Positions 34,890-44,997 of a DNA stretch of 57,772 nt are shown here, in pieces. Both the position numbers and the translations under genes were made by a program. The notes beneath the pieces were generated by a model. That model searched no databases. It was not told the DNA's origin and saw only the letters and a program-made list of their open reading frames with translations. The DNA is from Flavobacteriaceae bacterium CP2B (GTDB lineage: Bacteria > Bacteroidota > Bacteroidia > Flavobacteriales > Flavobacteriaceae). Position 1 is the stretch's first letter. Each line of letters starts with the position of its first letter. The stretch covers positions 1 through 57,772 of the forward strand of contig LXTR01000025.1 in NCBI GenBank assembly GCA_001683825.1, given 5' to 3'.

Positions 34890-36749
34890 TCATAATTGGT
34901 TTTCTTCAACCAAATCAACTTCCACTTTAAGGTTTTCAATGATAAATTCCTGTCGGTCAGGGGTATTTTTGCCCATATAGAACGCCAGCAATTCTTCAAT
35001 GGACATGGCTTTGTCCAGCATCACCGGTTCCAGGCGGATATCATCCCCTATAAAATGTTTGAATTCATCCGGGGAAATTTCACCCAGGCCTTTGAAACGG
35101 GTGATCTCCGGCTTGCCCGACAGCTTTTTAATGGCCTCTTTTTTCTCCTCTTCGCTATAGCAGTAAATGGTTTCTTTCTTGTTCCTGACACGGAAGAGGG
35201 GGGTTTGCAGGATGTACAGGTGGTTTTCCTTGATGAGTTCGGGGAAGAACTGGAGGAAAAATGTAATCAGCAGCAACCGGATGTGCATGCCGTCCACGTC
35301 CGCGTCTGTGGCAATGACAATGTTGTTATAGCGCAGGTCTTCCAGGGAGTCCTCTATGTTCAGGGCCGCTTGCAGCAGGTTGAACTCTTCGTTTTCATAC
35401 ACGATCTTTTTAGACATCCCGTATGAGTTCAGGGGTTTCCCCCTCAGGCTGAAAACCGCCTGAGTATTCACATCCCTGGATTTGGTGATGGAGCCCGACG
35501 CGGAGTCCCCTTCGGTGATGAAGAGGGTGGTCTGCAGCCGGGCTTCGCTCTTCATGTCGCCCAGGTGGACCCGGCAATCCCGCAGTTTTTTGTTGTGCAG
35601 GCTGGCCTTTTTGGCCCGTTCCTTGGCGAGTTTCCGGATGCCCGACAATTCTTTGCGTTCCCTCTCGGCCTGCATGATCTTGCGCTGGAGCTTCTCTGAA
35701 GTTTCGGGGTTTTTATGCAGGTAGTTATCCAGTTGCCTGCCCACGAAGTCGTTGATATAGGTCCGTACCGTGGGGAGTCCGCCCCCCATGTCAGTAGACC
35801 CCAACTTGGTTTTGGTCTGGCTCTCGAAGACCGGCTCCATGACCTTGATGGAAATCGCAGAGATGATGGATTTGCGGATATCGGACGGATCGTAGTTTTT
35901 CCCGTAAAAATCGCGGATGGTCTTTACAATAGCTTCCCGGAAGGCCGACTGGTGGGTACCACCCTGGGTGGTGTGCTGGCCATTCACAAAAGAGTGGTAT
36001 TCCTCACTGTACTGGGTGCGGCTGTGGGTCATGGCCACCTCTATATCCTCCCCTTTCAGGTGGATAATGGGGTACAGGAGGTCTCCCTCGCTATTGTTGT
36101 CTTCCAACAGGTCCTTGAGGCCGTTTTCCGAAAAGAATTTTTCCCCGTTGAAGAGGATGGTGAGCCCCGGGTTGAGGTAGACGTAATTTTTGAGCATACG
36201 CTCTATATACTCATTCCGGTATTTGTATTTCTTAAAAATGGATTCATCCGGGGTAAAGGTCACCTTGGTCCCTCGACGGCGTGAGCTTTCCTCCAGCAAT
36301 TCCTCGTTCAGGAGTTCGCCGGTTTGGAATTCGGCCGACTTGGATTGCCCGTCCCTGTTGGACTCTACCCGGAAATAAGAGGAGAGGGCGTTAACCGCCT
36401 TGGTACCTACCCCATTGAGGCCGACCGACTTTTTAAAGGCACGGGTGTCGTACTTTCCCCCCGTATTCATTTTAGAGACCACATCGACTACCTTTCCCAG
36501 CGGGATCCCGCGCCCGTAATCGCGCACTACCACCCTATCGCCCTGTACGGAAATATCGATGGTCTTGCCTGCACCCATGACAAATTCATCGATGCAGTTG
36601 TCTATGACCTCCTTTAAAAGGATGTAGATCCCGTCATCGGCAGAAGAACCATCCCCGAGTTTCCCGATATACATACCGGGCCTCATACGGATGTGTTCCT
36701 TCCAGTCGAGTGAGCGGATATTCTCTTCGGTATATTGTGCCTGCGCCAT
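34890..36749 (-). CDS. parE: DNA topoisomerase IV subunit B
   Basis: The ATPase subunit of topoisomerase IV, 619 residues, short of typical GyrB (about 640 or more in this phylum). The GHKL ATP site has Glu47 and Asn51 in [10 protein letters not shown] and the Gly-rich GRGIP loop near residue 80. The Toprim site is EGDSAS from Glu413 and the DxDxD metal motif at Asp482-484-486. The C-terminus has the [18 protein letters not shown] block. It is the promoter-proximal gene of the parE-parC-mscL block; a weak hairpin separates it from ychF on the same strand. Confidence 0.95.
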   Translation of the reverse strand: MAQAQYTEENIRSLDWKEHIRMRPGMYIGKLGDGSSADDGIYILLKEVIDNCIDEFVMGAGKTIDISVQGDRVVVRDYGRGIPLGKVVDVVSKMNTGGKYDTRAFKKSVGLNGVGTKAVNALSSYFRVESNRDGQSKSAEFQTGELLNEELLEESSRRRGTKVTFTPDESIFKKYKYRNEYIERMLKNYVYLNPGLTILFNGEKFFSENGLKDLLEDNNSEGDLLYPIIHLKGEDIEVAMTHSRTQYSEEYHSFVNGQHTTQGGTHQSAFREAIVKTIRDFYGKNYDPSDIRKSIISAISIKVMEPVFESQTKTKLGSTDMGGGLPTVRTYINDFVGRQLDNYLHKNPETSEKLQRKIMQAERERKELSGIRKLAKERAKKASLHNKKLRDCRVHLGDMKSEARLQTTLFITEGDSASGSITKSRDVNTQAVFSLRGKPLNSYGMSKKIVYENEEFNLLQAALNIEDSLEDLRYNNIVIATDADVDGMHIRLLLITFFLQFFPELIKENHLYILQTPLFRVRNKKETIYCYSEEEKKEAIKKLSGKPEITRFKGLGEISPDEFKHFIGDDIRLEPVMLDKAMSIEELLAFYMGKNTPDRQEFIIENLKVEVDLVEENQL

Positions 36750-36825
36750 GGTCTTGGGGGTTTATCCTTGCTAATATAAAATTTCAGGCCAGAAATCAAA
36801 ATGTGGGGCAGAGAAAGTAATTAAC

Positions 36826-36862
36826 AATAAAACCGCCACATTTGTTGATATAACGGCGGTTT
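36826..36862 (-). terminator. rho-independent terminator of ychF
   Basis: AAACCGCC (36830-36837) pairs with GGCGGTTT (36855-36862) over a 17-base loop that also holds GTT/AAC pairing. Read on the minus strand it is followed by TTATTG after the T-rich arm. It lies about 50 bases after the ychF stop and 80 bases upstream of parE, so it separates the two. Confidence 0.65.
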
Positions 36863-36913
36863 GCCATGCCAGGCGAACCTCCCGGGGGGATATTTGGCCG
36901 CAGGCGCCCTTTT

Positions 36914-38008
36914 TTAAACGTTGAACCGGAAATGCATGACATCCCCGTCCTTTACCACGTAGTCCTTGCCTTCTACCCGCATCTTCCCTGCCTCCTTCAC
37001 CTTGGCTTCACTCCCGTAGGCTGTGTAGTCATCATAGGCGATCACCTCGGCCCTGATAAATCCTTTCTCAAAGTCTGTATGGATCACCCCTGCCGCCTGG
37101 GGTGCGGTGGCCCCTACCGGGATGGTCCAGGCGCGTACTTCCTTGACCCCGGCCGTGAAATAGGTTTGCAACTGCAGCAACTGGTAGGCCGCGCGGATCA
37201 GCTTGGAGGAACCGGGCTCCTTTAAACCGAGGTCCTCCAGGAACAATTGCCGCTCCTCATAGGTCTCCAGTTCCGTTATATCGGCCTCCGTGCCCACAGC
37301 GAGGACCAATACCTGGGCCTTTTCGCCGGCCACGGCCTCTTTTACGGCTTCCACATAGGCATTGCCCGTTACGGCAGCAGCCTCATCCACATTGCAAACA
37401 TAGAGGACCGGCTTTCCCGTGATCAGTTGCAGGGGTTTCACAAATTCCAATACCTCTTCTTCAGGCAAAGCGATCGCCCTGACCGAAGTCCCCGATTCCA
37501 GGCCCTGTTTCAACTGTTGCAATACCTGAAGTTCCTTTAGGGCTTCCTTGCTGCCCGTCTTGGCCATGCGCTGCACTTTCTCCAGTTTCTTCTCTACCGT
37601 TTCCAGGTCTTTCAGTTGCAATTCCATATCGATGGTTTCCTTGTCGCGGATCGGATTCACCGACCCGTCTACATGCACCACATTGTCGTTGTCAAAACAC
37701 CGGAGCACGTGGAGGATGGCATCGGTCTCCCGGATATTGGCCAGGAACTGGTTGCCCAGCCCCTCCCCTTTGCTGGCGCCTTTGACCAGGCCGGCAATGT
37801 CCACGATCTCCACGGTCGCGGGAACGACCTTCTCGGGCCGGACCAGGGTTTCCAGCACTTCCAGGCGGGGATCGGGAACGTTTACCACGCCAATATTGGG
37901 CTCTATGGTGCAAAAAGGAAAATTGGCACTTTGTGCCTTGGCATTGGACAGGCAATTAAAAAGGGTAGACTTCCCCACATTGGGCAGCCCGACTATTCCG
38001 GCTTTCAT
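36914..38008 (-). CDS. ychF: redox-regulated ATPase YchF
   Basis: A universally conserved OBG-family P-loop protein of 364 residues. The G1 loop is GLPNVGKST from residue 7, the switch and G3 regions are [14 protein letters not shown] near residue 70, and the usual NKxD is replaced by a NVDE form (YVCNVDEAA), the hallmark of the ATP-preferring YchF. The middle helical arm and the C-terminal TGS domain ([20 protein letters not shown]) follow. It binds ribosomes and is linked to stress responses and translation-start control. A full-match -7 element lies 20 bases before the start, giving a very short leader. Confidence 0.96.
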   Translation of the reverse strand: MKAGIVGLPNVGKSTLFNCLSNAKAQSANFPFCTIEPNIGVVNVPDPRLEVLETLVRPEKVVPATVEIVDIAGLVKGASKGEGLGNQFLANIRETDAILHVLRCFDNDNVVHVDGSVNPIRDKETIDMELQLKDLETVEKKLEKVQRMAKTGSKEALKELQVLQQLKQGLESGTSVRAIALPEEEVLEFVKPLQLITGKPVLYVCNVDEAAAVTGNAYVEAVKEAVAGEKAQVLVLAVGTEADITELETYEERQLFLEDLGLKEPGSSKLIRAAYQLLQLQTYFTAGVKEVRAWTIPVGATAPQAAGVIHTDFEKGFIRAEVIAYDDYTAYGSEAKVKEAGKMRVEGKDYVVKDGDVMHFRFNV

Positions 38009-38028
38009 ACGGTGTTTTTTGAACGCGG

Positions 38029-38036
38029 CAAATATA
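38029..38036 (-). promoter_or_regulatory. -7 promoter element for ychF
   Basis: On the minus strand this is TATATTTG, a full TAnnTTTG match, ending 20 bases before the ychF ATG. No good -33 TTG is seen at normal spacing. Confidence 0.5.
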
Positions 38037-38126
38037 CACCTTCTCCTTCTTTAAACCAGAAATTTAGACCCGGGCATGCTAATATTACTTAAATTAGGCA
38101 GTTAGAACCTAATAATCACAAGTGTT

Positions 38127-40820
38127 ATGAGAAAAAATTACTTTCTTTTACCCATCCTCCTCATGCTGCCTCTTGCGTGCCTGTTCGCGCAAATATCGGT
38201 CAGCGGCAATGTTCAGGACACCGACGGCGCCCCACTGGTAGGGGTGAATATTGTGGAAAAGGGGACCACCAACGGGACCACCACCGATTTTGACGGGAAC
38301 TATGTCATTACCGTCAATGAAGGGGCAACCCTTGTTTTTAGTTATATCGGTTATTCCACCGCAGAGGAAGCCGTAGCGGGCCGTGCCAGTATCGACATCA
38401 CCCTGGCGGAAGGCGTCGAACTCGATGAAGTACAGCTGGTAGGCTCCAGGAGCCCCAAGCGTACCTCCACAGATACGGCAGTACCGGTAGACGTCATTGA
38501 CGTGGCGGAAGTGACCACCCAGAGCGGCCGGATCGAAGTGAACGAATTGCTGCAATACGCCGCCCCCTCCTTTAACGCCAACAAGCAATCTGGATCTGAC
38601 GGGGCCGACCATATTGACCCCGCAACCCTGCGTGGGCTGGGGCCCGATCAAACCCTGGTGCTGATCAACGGCAAGCGCAGGCACCAGTCCTCGCTCATCA
38701 ATATTTTTGGGACCCGCGGGCGCGGCAACACGGGAACCGACCTGAATGCCATCCCTGCCGCAGCTATCAAACGGATTGAAATTTTAAGGGACGGCGCTTC
38801 GGCCCAGTACGGCTCCGATGCGATCGCGGGGGTGATCAATATCGTCCTGAAAGACAATACCGGGGAGGTATCGGGCCTGGTGAGCTACGGAGCGTACAAC
38901 ACCAATGCCGATGTGGACATCAGCGACTACCGGGAAGACAACTACGGCGTATGGAATACCGATGGTTTCCGGCTGGATACCGATCGCGATGGCAACCAGA
39001 TCGGGGACGACCAGGATTTTGACGGGGGTTCCATCAAAGCGGCGCTGAACTACGGGGTGGCCGTGGGCAAGGAAGGGTATGTCAACTTTACCACAGAGTA
39101 CATCAGCAAAAACAAAACCCTGAGGCCATCCTTCGATTTCCGCAAAGGATTCGGGGAAGCGGCCATAGACGGCTTTAATTTTATGGTCAACGCCGTGGTC
39201 CCTGTCGCGGAAAACACGGAATTCTACGCCTTCGGCGGAAGGAACTACCGGGATACCGATGCCTATGCCTTTACCCGTAACGGCGGGGCCAGGGTCATCC
39301 CTGCCATCTACCCGGATGGCTTTACCCCCAGGATTACCTCGAACATCACGGACAACGCCGTGACCGCCGGATTCAGGACCGTACTGCCCAGCGAATGGAA
39401 GGTAGACATCAGCAATACCTACGGCAAGAACAATTTCCATTATTTTATTCAGGGCACCCTGAATGCCTCCCTGGAAGAAGTATCCCCTACCGATTTCGAT
39501 GCCGGGGGGCACAGCCTGAGCCAAAACACGGTCAACCTCGATTTTTCAAGGTACTATGACGACGTCTTGTCGGGGATGAACCTGGCATTCGGGGCGGAAT
39601 ACCGCACCGAAAACTTTATCATTTTTGCCGGGGAAGAAGGCTCCTGGGGCACCTACGACGTCAATGGATTGCTGATTACCGACCCCGCCAACCAGGTGCA
39701 ACCCACAGACCCCGATTCCGGCGATCCCAGGCCGGGTGGTTCACAGGGTTTCCCCGGATATAGCCCCGCCAACGAGGTAGACCGCAGCCGCACCAACTTT
39801 TCACTGTATGCCGATGGGGAGTTTGACCTCTCCGAAAGCTTTTTGTTAAGTGCAGCTGCCCGTTTTGAAAACTACAGCGATTTTGGCAGTACCCTGAACG
39901 GCAAGCTAGCCGGAAGGTTTAAGGCCTCCGACAACGTCAATATCCGCGGTTCTGTAAGCTCGGGCTTCCGTGCACCCTCCCTGGCCCAGATCTACTACAA
40001 CCTCCGGTTCACCAATTTCGTGGGAGGAGAGGCCCTTGAATCACTGCTCTCACCCAACAACAGCCCGGTGACCCGTTCCTTTGGGATCGAGCAGCTAAAA
40101 GAGGAAAAAGCCTTTAATGCAGGGCTGGGCTTTACCGCCACCGTGGGCAACTTCAATGCCACGGTAGACGGGTACTATATCGATATCAACGACCGGATTG
40201 TCCTTACCGGGAATTTTGACGCGCCGCAGATCCCCAACGTGGAGGCCGCGCAATTTTTTGCCAACGGGGCCGATACCAGGACCATAGGCCTGGATGTAGT
40301 CCTCTCCTGGAAGCAATATTTTGACGACAGTTCGCTCACAGCCACCTTTACCGGCAACCTGAACGACATGGAGATCACCGATGTCAATAACGGGACCCTG
40401 GACGAGCAAATATTCTTTGGTGAGCGCGACAAGGGCTTTTTACTGGCCTCGGCCCCCAAAAGCAAGCTCACCCTCAACCTCAACTACAACAAAGACTGGT
40501 TCGATGCCGGCCTTGCCTTTACCCATTTCAGCAAAATCGAACTGCTCGATTTCCAGATGTTCGAAGACCCGGCAGATTACGGGGGTTTTGCCAACCAGGT
40601 GATCGCTGCCACAGACACCTATGACCCAAAACTGGTGACCGACCTGGTACTGGGTTTCCGGCTCTGTGAAGACCTCAGGTTGCATGTGGGCGCCAACAAC
40701 CTCTTCAATGTATATCCCGACCAGCAGGACGACTGGACGGAAGCCGGGGGCTATTGGGATGCCGTGCAAATGGGCTTTAGCGGGGCTTTTTATTACGCCA
40801 GGATGGGTTTCTCGTTCTAA
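38127..40820 (+). CDS. TonB-dependent receptor with CarboxypepD_reg-like N-terminus
   Basis: An 897-residue outer-membrane receptor with a signal peptide (cleavage near residue 21, LFAQ), an N-terminal CarboxypepD_reg-like domain (about 23-100; APLVGVNIVEKGTTNGT), a plug domain (about 110-235; ILRDGASAQYGSDAIAGVINI) and a 22-strand barrel. The barrel ends in Phe (GFSF), as expected for BamA recognition. It is large but not SusC-like: no SusD gene follows and the C-terminal sequence lacks the SusC signature. The substrate is unknown. It is followed by a strong terminator, so it is monocistronic. Confidence 0.92.
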   Translation: MRKNYFLLPILLMLPLACLFAQISVSGNVQDTDGAPLVGVNIVEKGTTNGTTTDFDGNYVITVNEGATLVFSYIGYSTAEEAVAGRASIDITLAEGVELDEVQLVGSRSPKRTSTDTAVPVDVIDVAEVTTQSGRIEVNELLQYAAPSFNANKQSGSDGADHIDPATLRGLGPDQTLVLINGKRRHQSSLINIFGTRGRGNTGTDLNAIPAAAIKRIEILRDGASAQYGSDAIAGVINIVLKDNTGEVSGLVSYGAYNTNADVDISDYREDNYGVWNTDGFRLDTDRDGNQIGDDQDFDGGSIKAALNYGVAVGKEGYVNFTTEYISKNKTLRPSFDFRKGFGEAAIDGFNFMVNAVVPVAENTEFYAFGGRNYRDTDAYAFTRNGGARVIPAIYPDGFTPRITSNITDNAVTAGFRTVLPSEWKVDISNTYGKNNFHYFIQGTLNASLEEVSPTDFDAGGHSLSQNTVNLDFSRYYDDVLSGMNLAFGAEYRTENFIIFAGEEGSWGTYDVNGLLITDPANQVQPTDPDSGDPRPGGSQGFPGYSPANEVDRSRTNFSLYADGEFDLSESFLLSAAARFENYSDFGSTLNGKLAGRFKASDNVNIRGSVSSGFRAPSLAQIYYNLRFTNFVGGEALESLLSPNNSPVTRSFGIEQLKEEKAFNAGLGFTATVGNFNATVDGYYIDINDRIVLTGNFDAPQIPNVEAAQFFANGADTRTIGLDVVLSWKQYFDDSSLTATFTGNLNDMEITDVNNGTLDEQIFFGERDKGFLLASAPKSKLTLNLNYNKDWFDAGLAFTHFSKIELLDFQMFEDPADYGGFANQVIAATDTYDPKLVTDLVLGFRLCEDLRLHVGANNLFNVYPDQQDDWTEAGGYWDAVQMGFSGAFYYARMGFSF

Positions 40821-40844
40821 AAGAATCCCGGACAACAAATCTGC

Positions 40845-40875
40845 AAGGGCCGTGATTTTCACGGCCCTTTTGTTT
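40845..40875 (+). terminator. rho-independent terminator
   Basis: GGGCCGTG (40847-40854) pairs perfectly with CACGGCCC (40860-40867) around an ATTTT loop, flanked by AA/TT pairs, and followed by TTTTGTTTATTTT. It is the cleanest terminator in the window and lies 24 bases after the TonB receptor stop. Confidence 0.9.
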
Positions 40876-40886
40876 ATTTTCGAAGC

Positions 40887-41663
40887 ATGGTGAAAATTGC
40901 ACTTCAGGGACTCTTGTACGATGAGAAATCTTCCTTTATGCGGGGCGCGGCCAAGGCCCCCCCGCTTATCCGGGAGGCGTACCGCAGCGATTCTGCCAAT
41001 TTTTTTGCCGAAAACGGGAAAGAGATCCTGCCGGAGACCTTCCAGGACGCGGGCGATATCAGCATCGGGCAGTACTTTGAAATTGAACGGCATACCAGGG
41101 GCCTCCTGGAAGGAAAACGCCCCCTGATCACCCTGGGGGGCGACCACTCCATCAGCTATCCGGTCCTCAAGGCATTCCACGGGCTTTACGGCCCGCTCAA
41201 TATCCTGCATATAGATGCACATTCTGATTTATACGACCAATTTAACGGAGACCGCCACTCCCATGCCTGCCCCTTTGCCCGTATCATGGAGGAGGGCCTC
41301 GCCAGCCGCCTGACCCAGGTGGGGATCCGCACCCTCAACCAGCACCAGCAAAAACAGGCCGAAAAATTTGGGGTACACATCTTCCCTTTAAGCGATTGGG
41401 GGTTAGAGAAACTCCCCACATTTAAACACCCCCTTTATGTTTCCCTGGATTTGGATGCCCTGGACCCGGCGTTCGCCCCGGGGGTATCACACCATGAACC
41501 AGGGGGGTTTAGCACCAGGCAAGTCCTCGACATCCTGCGGCAACTGAAAGCCCCACTGGTGGGGGCAGACATCGTGGAATACAACCCCGACAGGGATATC
41601 CACGGCATGACGGCCATGGTTGCCGCTAAATTCCTGAAGGAAATCGCTTCCCTGATGGTGTAG
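40887..41663 (+). CDS. arginase/agmatinase family ureohydrolase
   Basis: A 258-residue ureohydrolase with all binuclear manganese ligands: His87 (GGDHS), Asp110, His112 and Asp114 (HIDAHSD), Asp188 and Asp190 (SLDLDALDP). It therefore splits a guanidino group, giving urea and an amine. The loop after the last ligands reads PGVSHHEPGG, closer to the plant-type arginase/agmatinase form (SHIEPGG) than to proteobacterial SpeB (GTGTPEPGG), and the protein is 40-50 residues shorter than most agmatinases. Arginine, agmatine or formimidoylglutamate as substrate cannot be separated by sight. The strong terminator just upstream isolates it from the TonB receptor. Confidence 0.88.
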   Translation: MVKIALQGLLYDEKSSFMRGAAKAPPLIREAYRSDSANFFAENGKEILPETFQDAGDISIGQYFEIERHTRGLLEGKRPLITLGGDHSISYPVLKAFHGLYGPLNILHIDAHSDLYDQFNGDRHSHACPFARIMEEGLASRLTQVGIRTLNQHQQKQAEKFGVHIFPLSDWGLEKLPTFKHPLYVSLDLDALDPAFAPGVSHHEPGGFSTRQVLDILRQLKAPLVGADIVEYNPDRDIHGMTAMVAAKFLKEIASLMV

Positions 41664-41780
41664 GCGGGTTGGCCCTGGCCGGGGAACACAGCCTAGTTTC
41701 CAGGTATAAAACCTGCCCGCAGGGTTGTAACAAATTGCGCCCCTGCTCGTCTATCCCTGTGTAGCATAAGAAAACATGCC

Positions 41781-43259
41781 ATGAAATATCTTGTACCGGC
41801 CATCACCTGCATCTTTATGGCCTGCCAGGCCCTAACCGCCCAGGCGATACGGGCCCGGGTTACCGATAGTATCACAGGGGCGCCGGTGCCCTACGCCGCC
41901 ATACAGTACGGGCCCGGCATGGGAGTGATCACGAATGAAGAAGGATACTTCCAACTGAGTCCCGGGTCAGAACCCCCCGTTTTGGTCACTATTTCCTGCC
42001 TGGGATACGAGGACAAACAAATCCTGCTAAACCAACTTCCTCCCGAAGGTGCGGTCATCAGGTTACAGGAATCTGCCGTGCAGTTATCAGAGGTATTCCT
42101 CTCCAATAAGCCTCCCGATGCCGATGTGATCATGGCCAGGGTGCGCAAACGTATTGGCGATAACTACCCTTCCCGTGCCAGAACCCATCGGCTGTTTTCA
42201 AGGCAAACGGAATATGTCGATCTGGAAACCATGGATTTTGAAGTAACCAGGGCCAGCGAAGTATCCAGGGAAGGGCTCAGGAAGACCAACAGGGAACTGG
42301 ATTCCCTGGCGGGGGCCATCATGCAAGCCGAATCCATGCATTTCAAGGATTACCTGGGCGATTTCCACAGGAAAGACGAGAAGACCTCCAAGTTACACGT
42401 CATTCAGGCCACCTCCCTGGAGGACAGCAAAAACGGCTTTTCTGTAGAGAACATCCAGGAAAGGGCCCAGCACATCGCTTTGCAATACCTGGATACCACC
42501 CAGACATATAAACTTAAAACCGGGATCCTGAAAATCGAGGATTCCCTGGACCTGAATGGAGGGTTTAACGATGCCGAAAAGCCTTTGGAGTACGACATCA
42601 ACTCCCTGAGGTCCACGACCCAAAACCTGCTCAACACCTCACAGTTCCATGAGGATGCTTTCCTGCAACAACTGCTGGAGCCCCGGGAGTATGACTTTAC
42701 CTATGAAAAGGCGACCTTCCTCCAGGACGAACTGATCTATATACTGGATTTTAAACCCGCTAAAGGACGTTCCAAATACACGGGGAAGGTTTTTGTCCAT
42801 GCGAACGATTATGCGTTGCTAAAGGTCAATTACCGCTATGCCGAAGGGAAACGCGGGAAGAAAGTCAACCTGAAATTAGTGTTCGGGGTGAAGTATGTGG
42901 AGGACACCGAGCACGGCACCATCCTTTTCAGGAAAGGGGAAGACGGGGCCTATGAACCCTCTTATGTGCAGCGTACCCGTGGGAATTATTTCTATATCAA
43001 CAGGCCGGTCAAATTTATCCAGAACAGCGCCCAAAAGGAAAAGGTAACCTTCAACTTCACCGTAGCGGGCAACAGCCGGAACAAGGAGGAATTACTGGTA
43101 ACAGCCACTTCGGCCCTGGGGGATACCTATTTCCAGGCCCTGGAAGAAGGGGAAAAAGCCGCGGTCATAGCATTGGACAAATACGATGCAACCCTGTGGC
43201 AGGACGAGGAAACACTGGAGCCACTGGAAGAAATGAGGCAGTTCAATGCCTTGCAATAA
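41781..43259 (+). CDS. exported CarboxypepD_reg-like domain protein
   Basis: A 492-residue exported protein with a signal ending around LTAQ and an N-terminal carboxypeptidase-regulatory-like beta domain (about residues 22-105; PVPYAAIQYGPGMGVITNEEGYFQL). The remaining 380 residues resemble the large domain of flavobacterial surface proteins of the DUF5686 type: an early helical region, then strands such as YILDFKPAKGRSKYTGKVFV and a middle KVNYRYAEGKRGKKV. It has no plug or barrel, so it is not a TonB receptor. The role is unknown. It converges with the ferredoxin gene, with only two bases between stop codons. Confidence 0.8.
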   Translation: MKYLVPAITCIFMACQALTAQAIRARVTDSITGAPVPYAAIQYGPGMGVITNEEGYFQLSPGSEPPVLVTISCLGYEDKQILLNQLPPEGAVIRLQESAVQLSEVFLSNKPPDADVIMARVRKRIGDNYPSRARTHRLFSRQTEYVDLETMDFEVTRASEVSREGLRKTNRELDSLAGAIMQAESMHFKDYLGDFHRKDEKTSKLHVIQATSLEDSKNGFSVENIQERAQHIALQYLDTTQTYKLKTGILKIEDSLDLNGGFNDAEKPLEYDINSLRSTTQNLLNTSQFHEDAFLQQLLEPREYDFTYEKATFLQDELIYILDFKPAKGRSKYTGKVFVHANDYALLKVNYRYAEGKRGKKVNLKLVFGVKYVEDTEHGTILFRKGEDGAYEPSYVQRTRGNYFYINRPVKFIQNSAQKEKVTFNFTVAGNSRNKEELLVTATSALGDTYFQALEEGEKAAVIALDKYDATLWQDEETLEPLEEMRQFNALQ

Positions 43260-43261
43260 AG

Positions 43262-43624
<363 letters not shown>

Positions 43625-43810
43625 TTATCAGCGCTCCCATTGCCTGTATGGAAGGCCCTGCCTCCCTGCAAACGGAAAATAAGCCCTATCCTTCCGGGAG
43701 CCTGTGTTCACCTGGCTCAGCGGCCCTCCCGCATCGTTACTGCCTTAACCCCATAGGGCTACTAATAAAAACCCCGGGGTATACATGGGAACAGGTTGGT
43801 GCGCATTTCA

Positions 43811-43818
43811 TACTTTTG
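43811..43818 (+). promoter_or_regulatory. -7 promoter element for acyl-CoA reductase
   Basis: TACTTTTG is a full TAnnTTTG match, ending 41 bases before the start codon. Confidence 0.55.
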
Positions 43819-43859
43819 CATCGCAAAGGTATAGCCTAATCCAATCCCATACAAATATA

Positions 43860-44924
43860 ATGGCGGAGCGTACAGAAAGATTTAAAGCTTTTGTTAAACT
43901 TGGGGACTTCTTCCGGGAATTTGCGGCAATGCCCACAGACCATCCTGAGGGAGACCTCAGCGAATGGGACCCCGGGCTGCAACGCTTCTATGAAAAGGCC
44001 CGGCAGGCGTCGGTACAAAACGGCTGGTTTACACCGGAAAATATACGCCACGCCCTTGCGGCCTGGGGCGAAGCCCTTAGGGAAAGTGAACTCGAACGGT
44101 GGCTGGCTGCGTACGCCCTGCCGGACATCCGGCCAAAAACCGTCGCCATAATCATGGCGGGAAATATCCCCCTGGTAGGCTTCCACGACTTTTTATCGGT
44201 CCTTATCACAGGGAACAGGGCATTGGTAAAACTATCCTCCAACGACCGTGTGCTGCTGCCGGAGGTCGCTTCCCTCCTTTGTGGATATTGCCCCTCCCTG
44301 GAAGAAGCCATTGCCTTTGCGGATGGCCCCATGAAAGGGTATGAAGCCGTTATCGCGACAGGAAGTGACAATACGGCCCGGTACTTTAGCTATTACTTTG
44401 GGCAGAAACCCCATATTATCCGGAACAACCGCAAATCTACCGCCATCCTCAGTGGCGATGAAACCGCGGACGAACTGCAGGCCCTGGGGACGGATATATT
44501 TACCTACTTCGGGCTGGGATGCCGCAACGTTTCCAAACTCTACGTTCCCGAACAGTATGATTTTGCAGATTTCTTTGACGCAATCAAAGGGTTTTCCGGG
44601 CTGCTCAACCACCGTAAATACGGGAACAATTACGACTATAACAAAGCGGTATACCTGATGAGCGGATTCCCCATTCTGGACAATGGGTTTGTACTCCTCA
44701 AAGAGGATAGTTCATACAGCTCCCCCATAGGGACCCTGTTCTATGAGCGTTATACCCGCCGTGACAGGCTGGACAAACAACTCCTTGCAGAGCGCGATCG
44801 GTTGCAGTGTATCGTGGGGCGAAAACACGGCGGGGGGGAAATCCCCTTTGGGCAAACCCAGCAACCCGCGCTCTGGGAATACGCCGACCAAATTGACACT
44901 GTTGAATTCCTGTTAAAAACATAA
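43860..44924 (+). CDS. LuxC-type acyl-CoA reductase
   Basis: A 354-residue reductase of the LuxC/acyl-CoA reductase branch of the aldehyde dehydrogenase superfamily. ATG 43860 is chosen because homology begins there and a -7 element precedes it; the in-frame ATG at 43785 lies before that element. GNIPLVGFHDFLSVLITGN is the family N-terminal signature, GSDNTARYFSYYFG the nucleotide region, and Cys221 in GLGCRNVSK is the probable thioester nucleophile. It would reduce a fatty acyl-CoA or acyl-thioester to aldehyde with NADPH. There is no LuxD, LuxE, LuxAB or lipid gene nearby, so the product is unknown. The serC-serA operon follows on the same strand. Confidence 0.88.
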   Translation: MAERTERFKAFVKLGDFFREFAAMPTDHPEGDLSEWDPGLQRFYEKARQASVQNGWFTPENIRHALAAWGEALRESELERWLAAYALPDIRPKTVAIIMAGNIPLVGFHDFLSVLITGNRALVKLSSNDRVLLPEVASLLCGYCPSLEEAIAFADGPMKGYEAVIATGSDNTARYFSYYFGQKPHIIRNNRKSTAILSGDETADELQALGTDIFTYFGLGCRNVSKLYVPEQYDFADFFDAIKGFSGLLNHRKYGNNYDYNKAVYLMSGFPILDNGFVLLKEDSSYSSPIGTLFYERYTRRDRLDKQLLAERDRLQCIVGRKHGGGEIPFGQTQQPALWEYADQIDTVEFLLKT

Positions 44925-44997
44925 CAGAATTCCTGGCAAGGCCCCGCCCCTTTCTGACGATTATTTAAGACCTTTGAACCAAACAGAAGCTATTGTA

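Noticed and set aside
32183-36749. gyrA/gyrB instead of parC/parE
   Set aside because: No GyrA-box QRRGGKG is seen in the C-terminal domain and the B subunit is short, so topoisomerase IV is the better reading, though the two are hard to separate without a tree.
38127-41663. A SusC/SusD polysaccharide utilisation locus
   Set aside because: The TonB receptor is followed by a strong terminator and an arginase-family gene; there is no SusD-like gene or glycoside hydrolase.
43860-44924. A bioluminescence or fatty aldehyde (lux) operon
   Set aside because: Only the LuxC-type reductase is present; luxA, luxB, luxD and luxE are absent.
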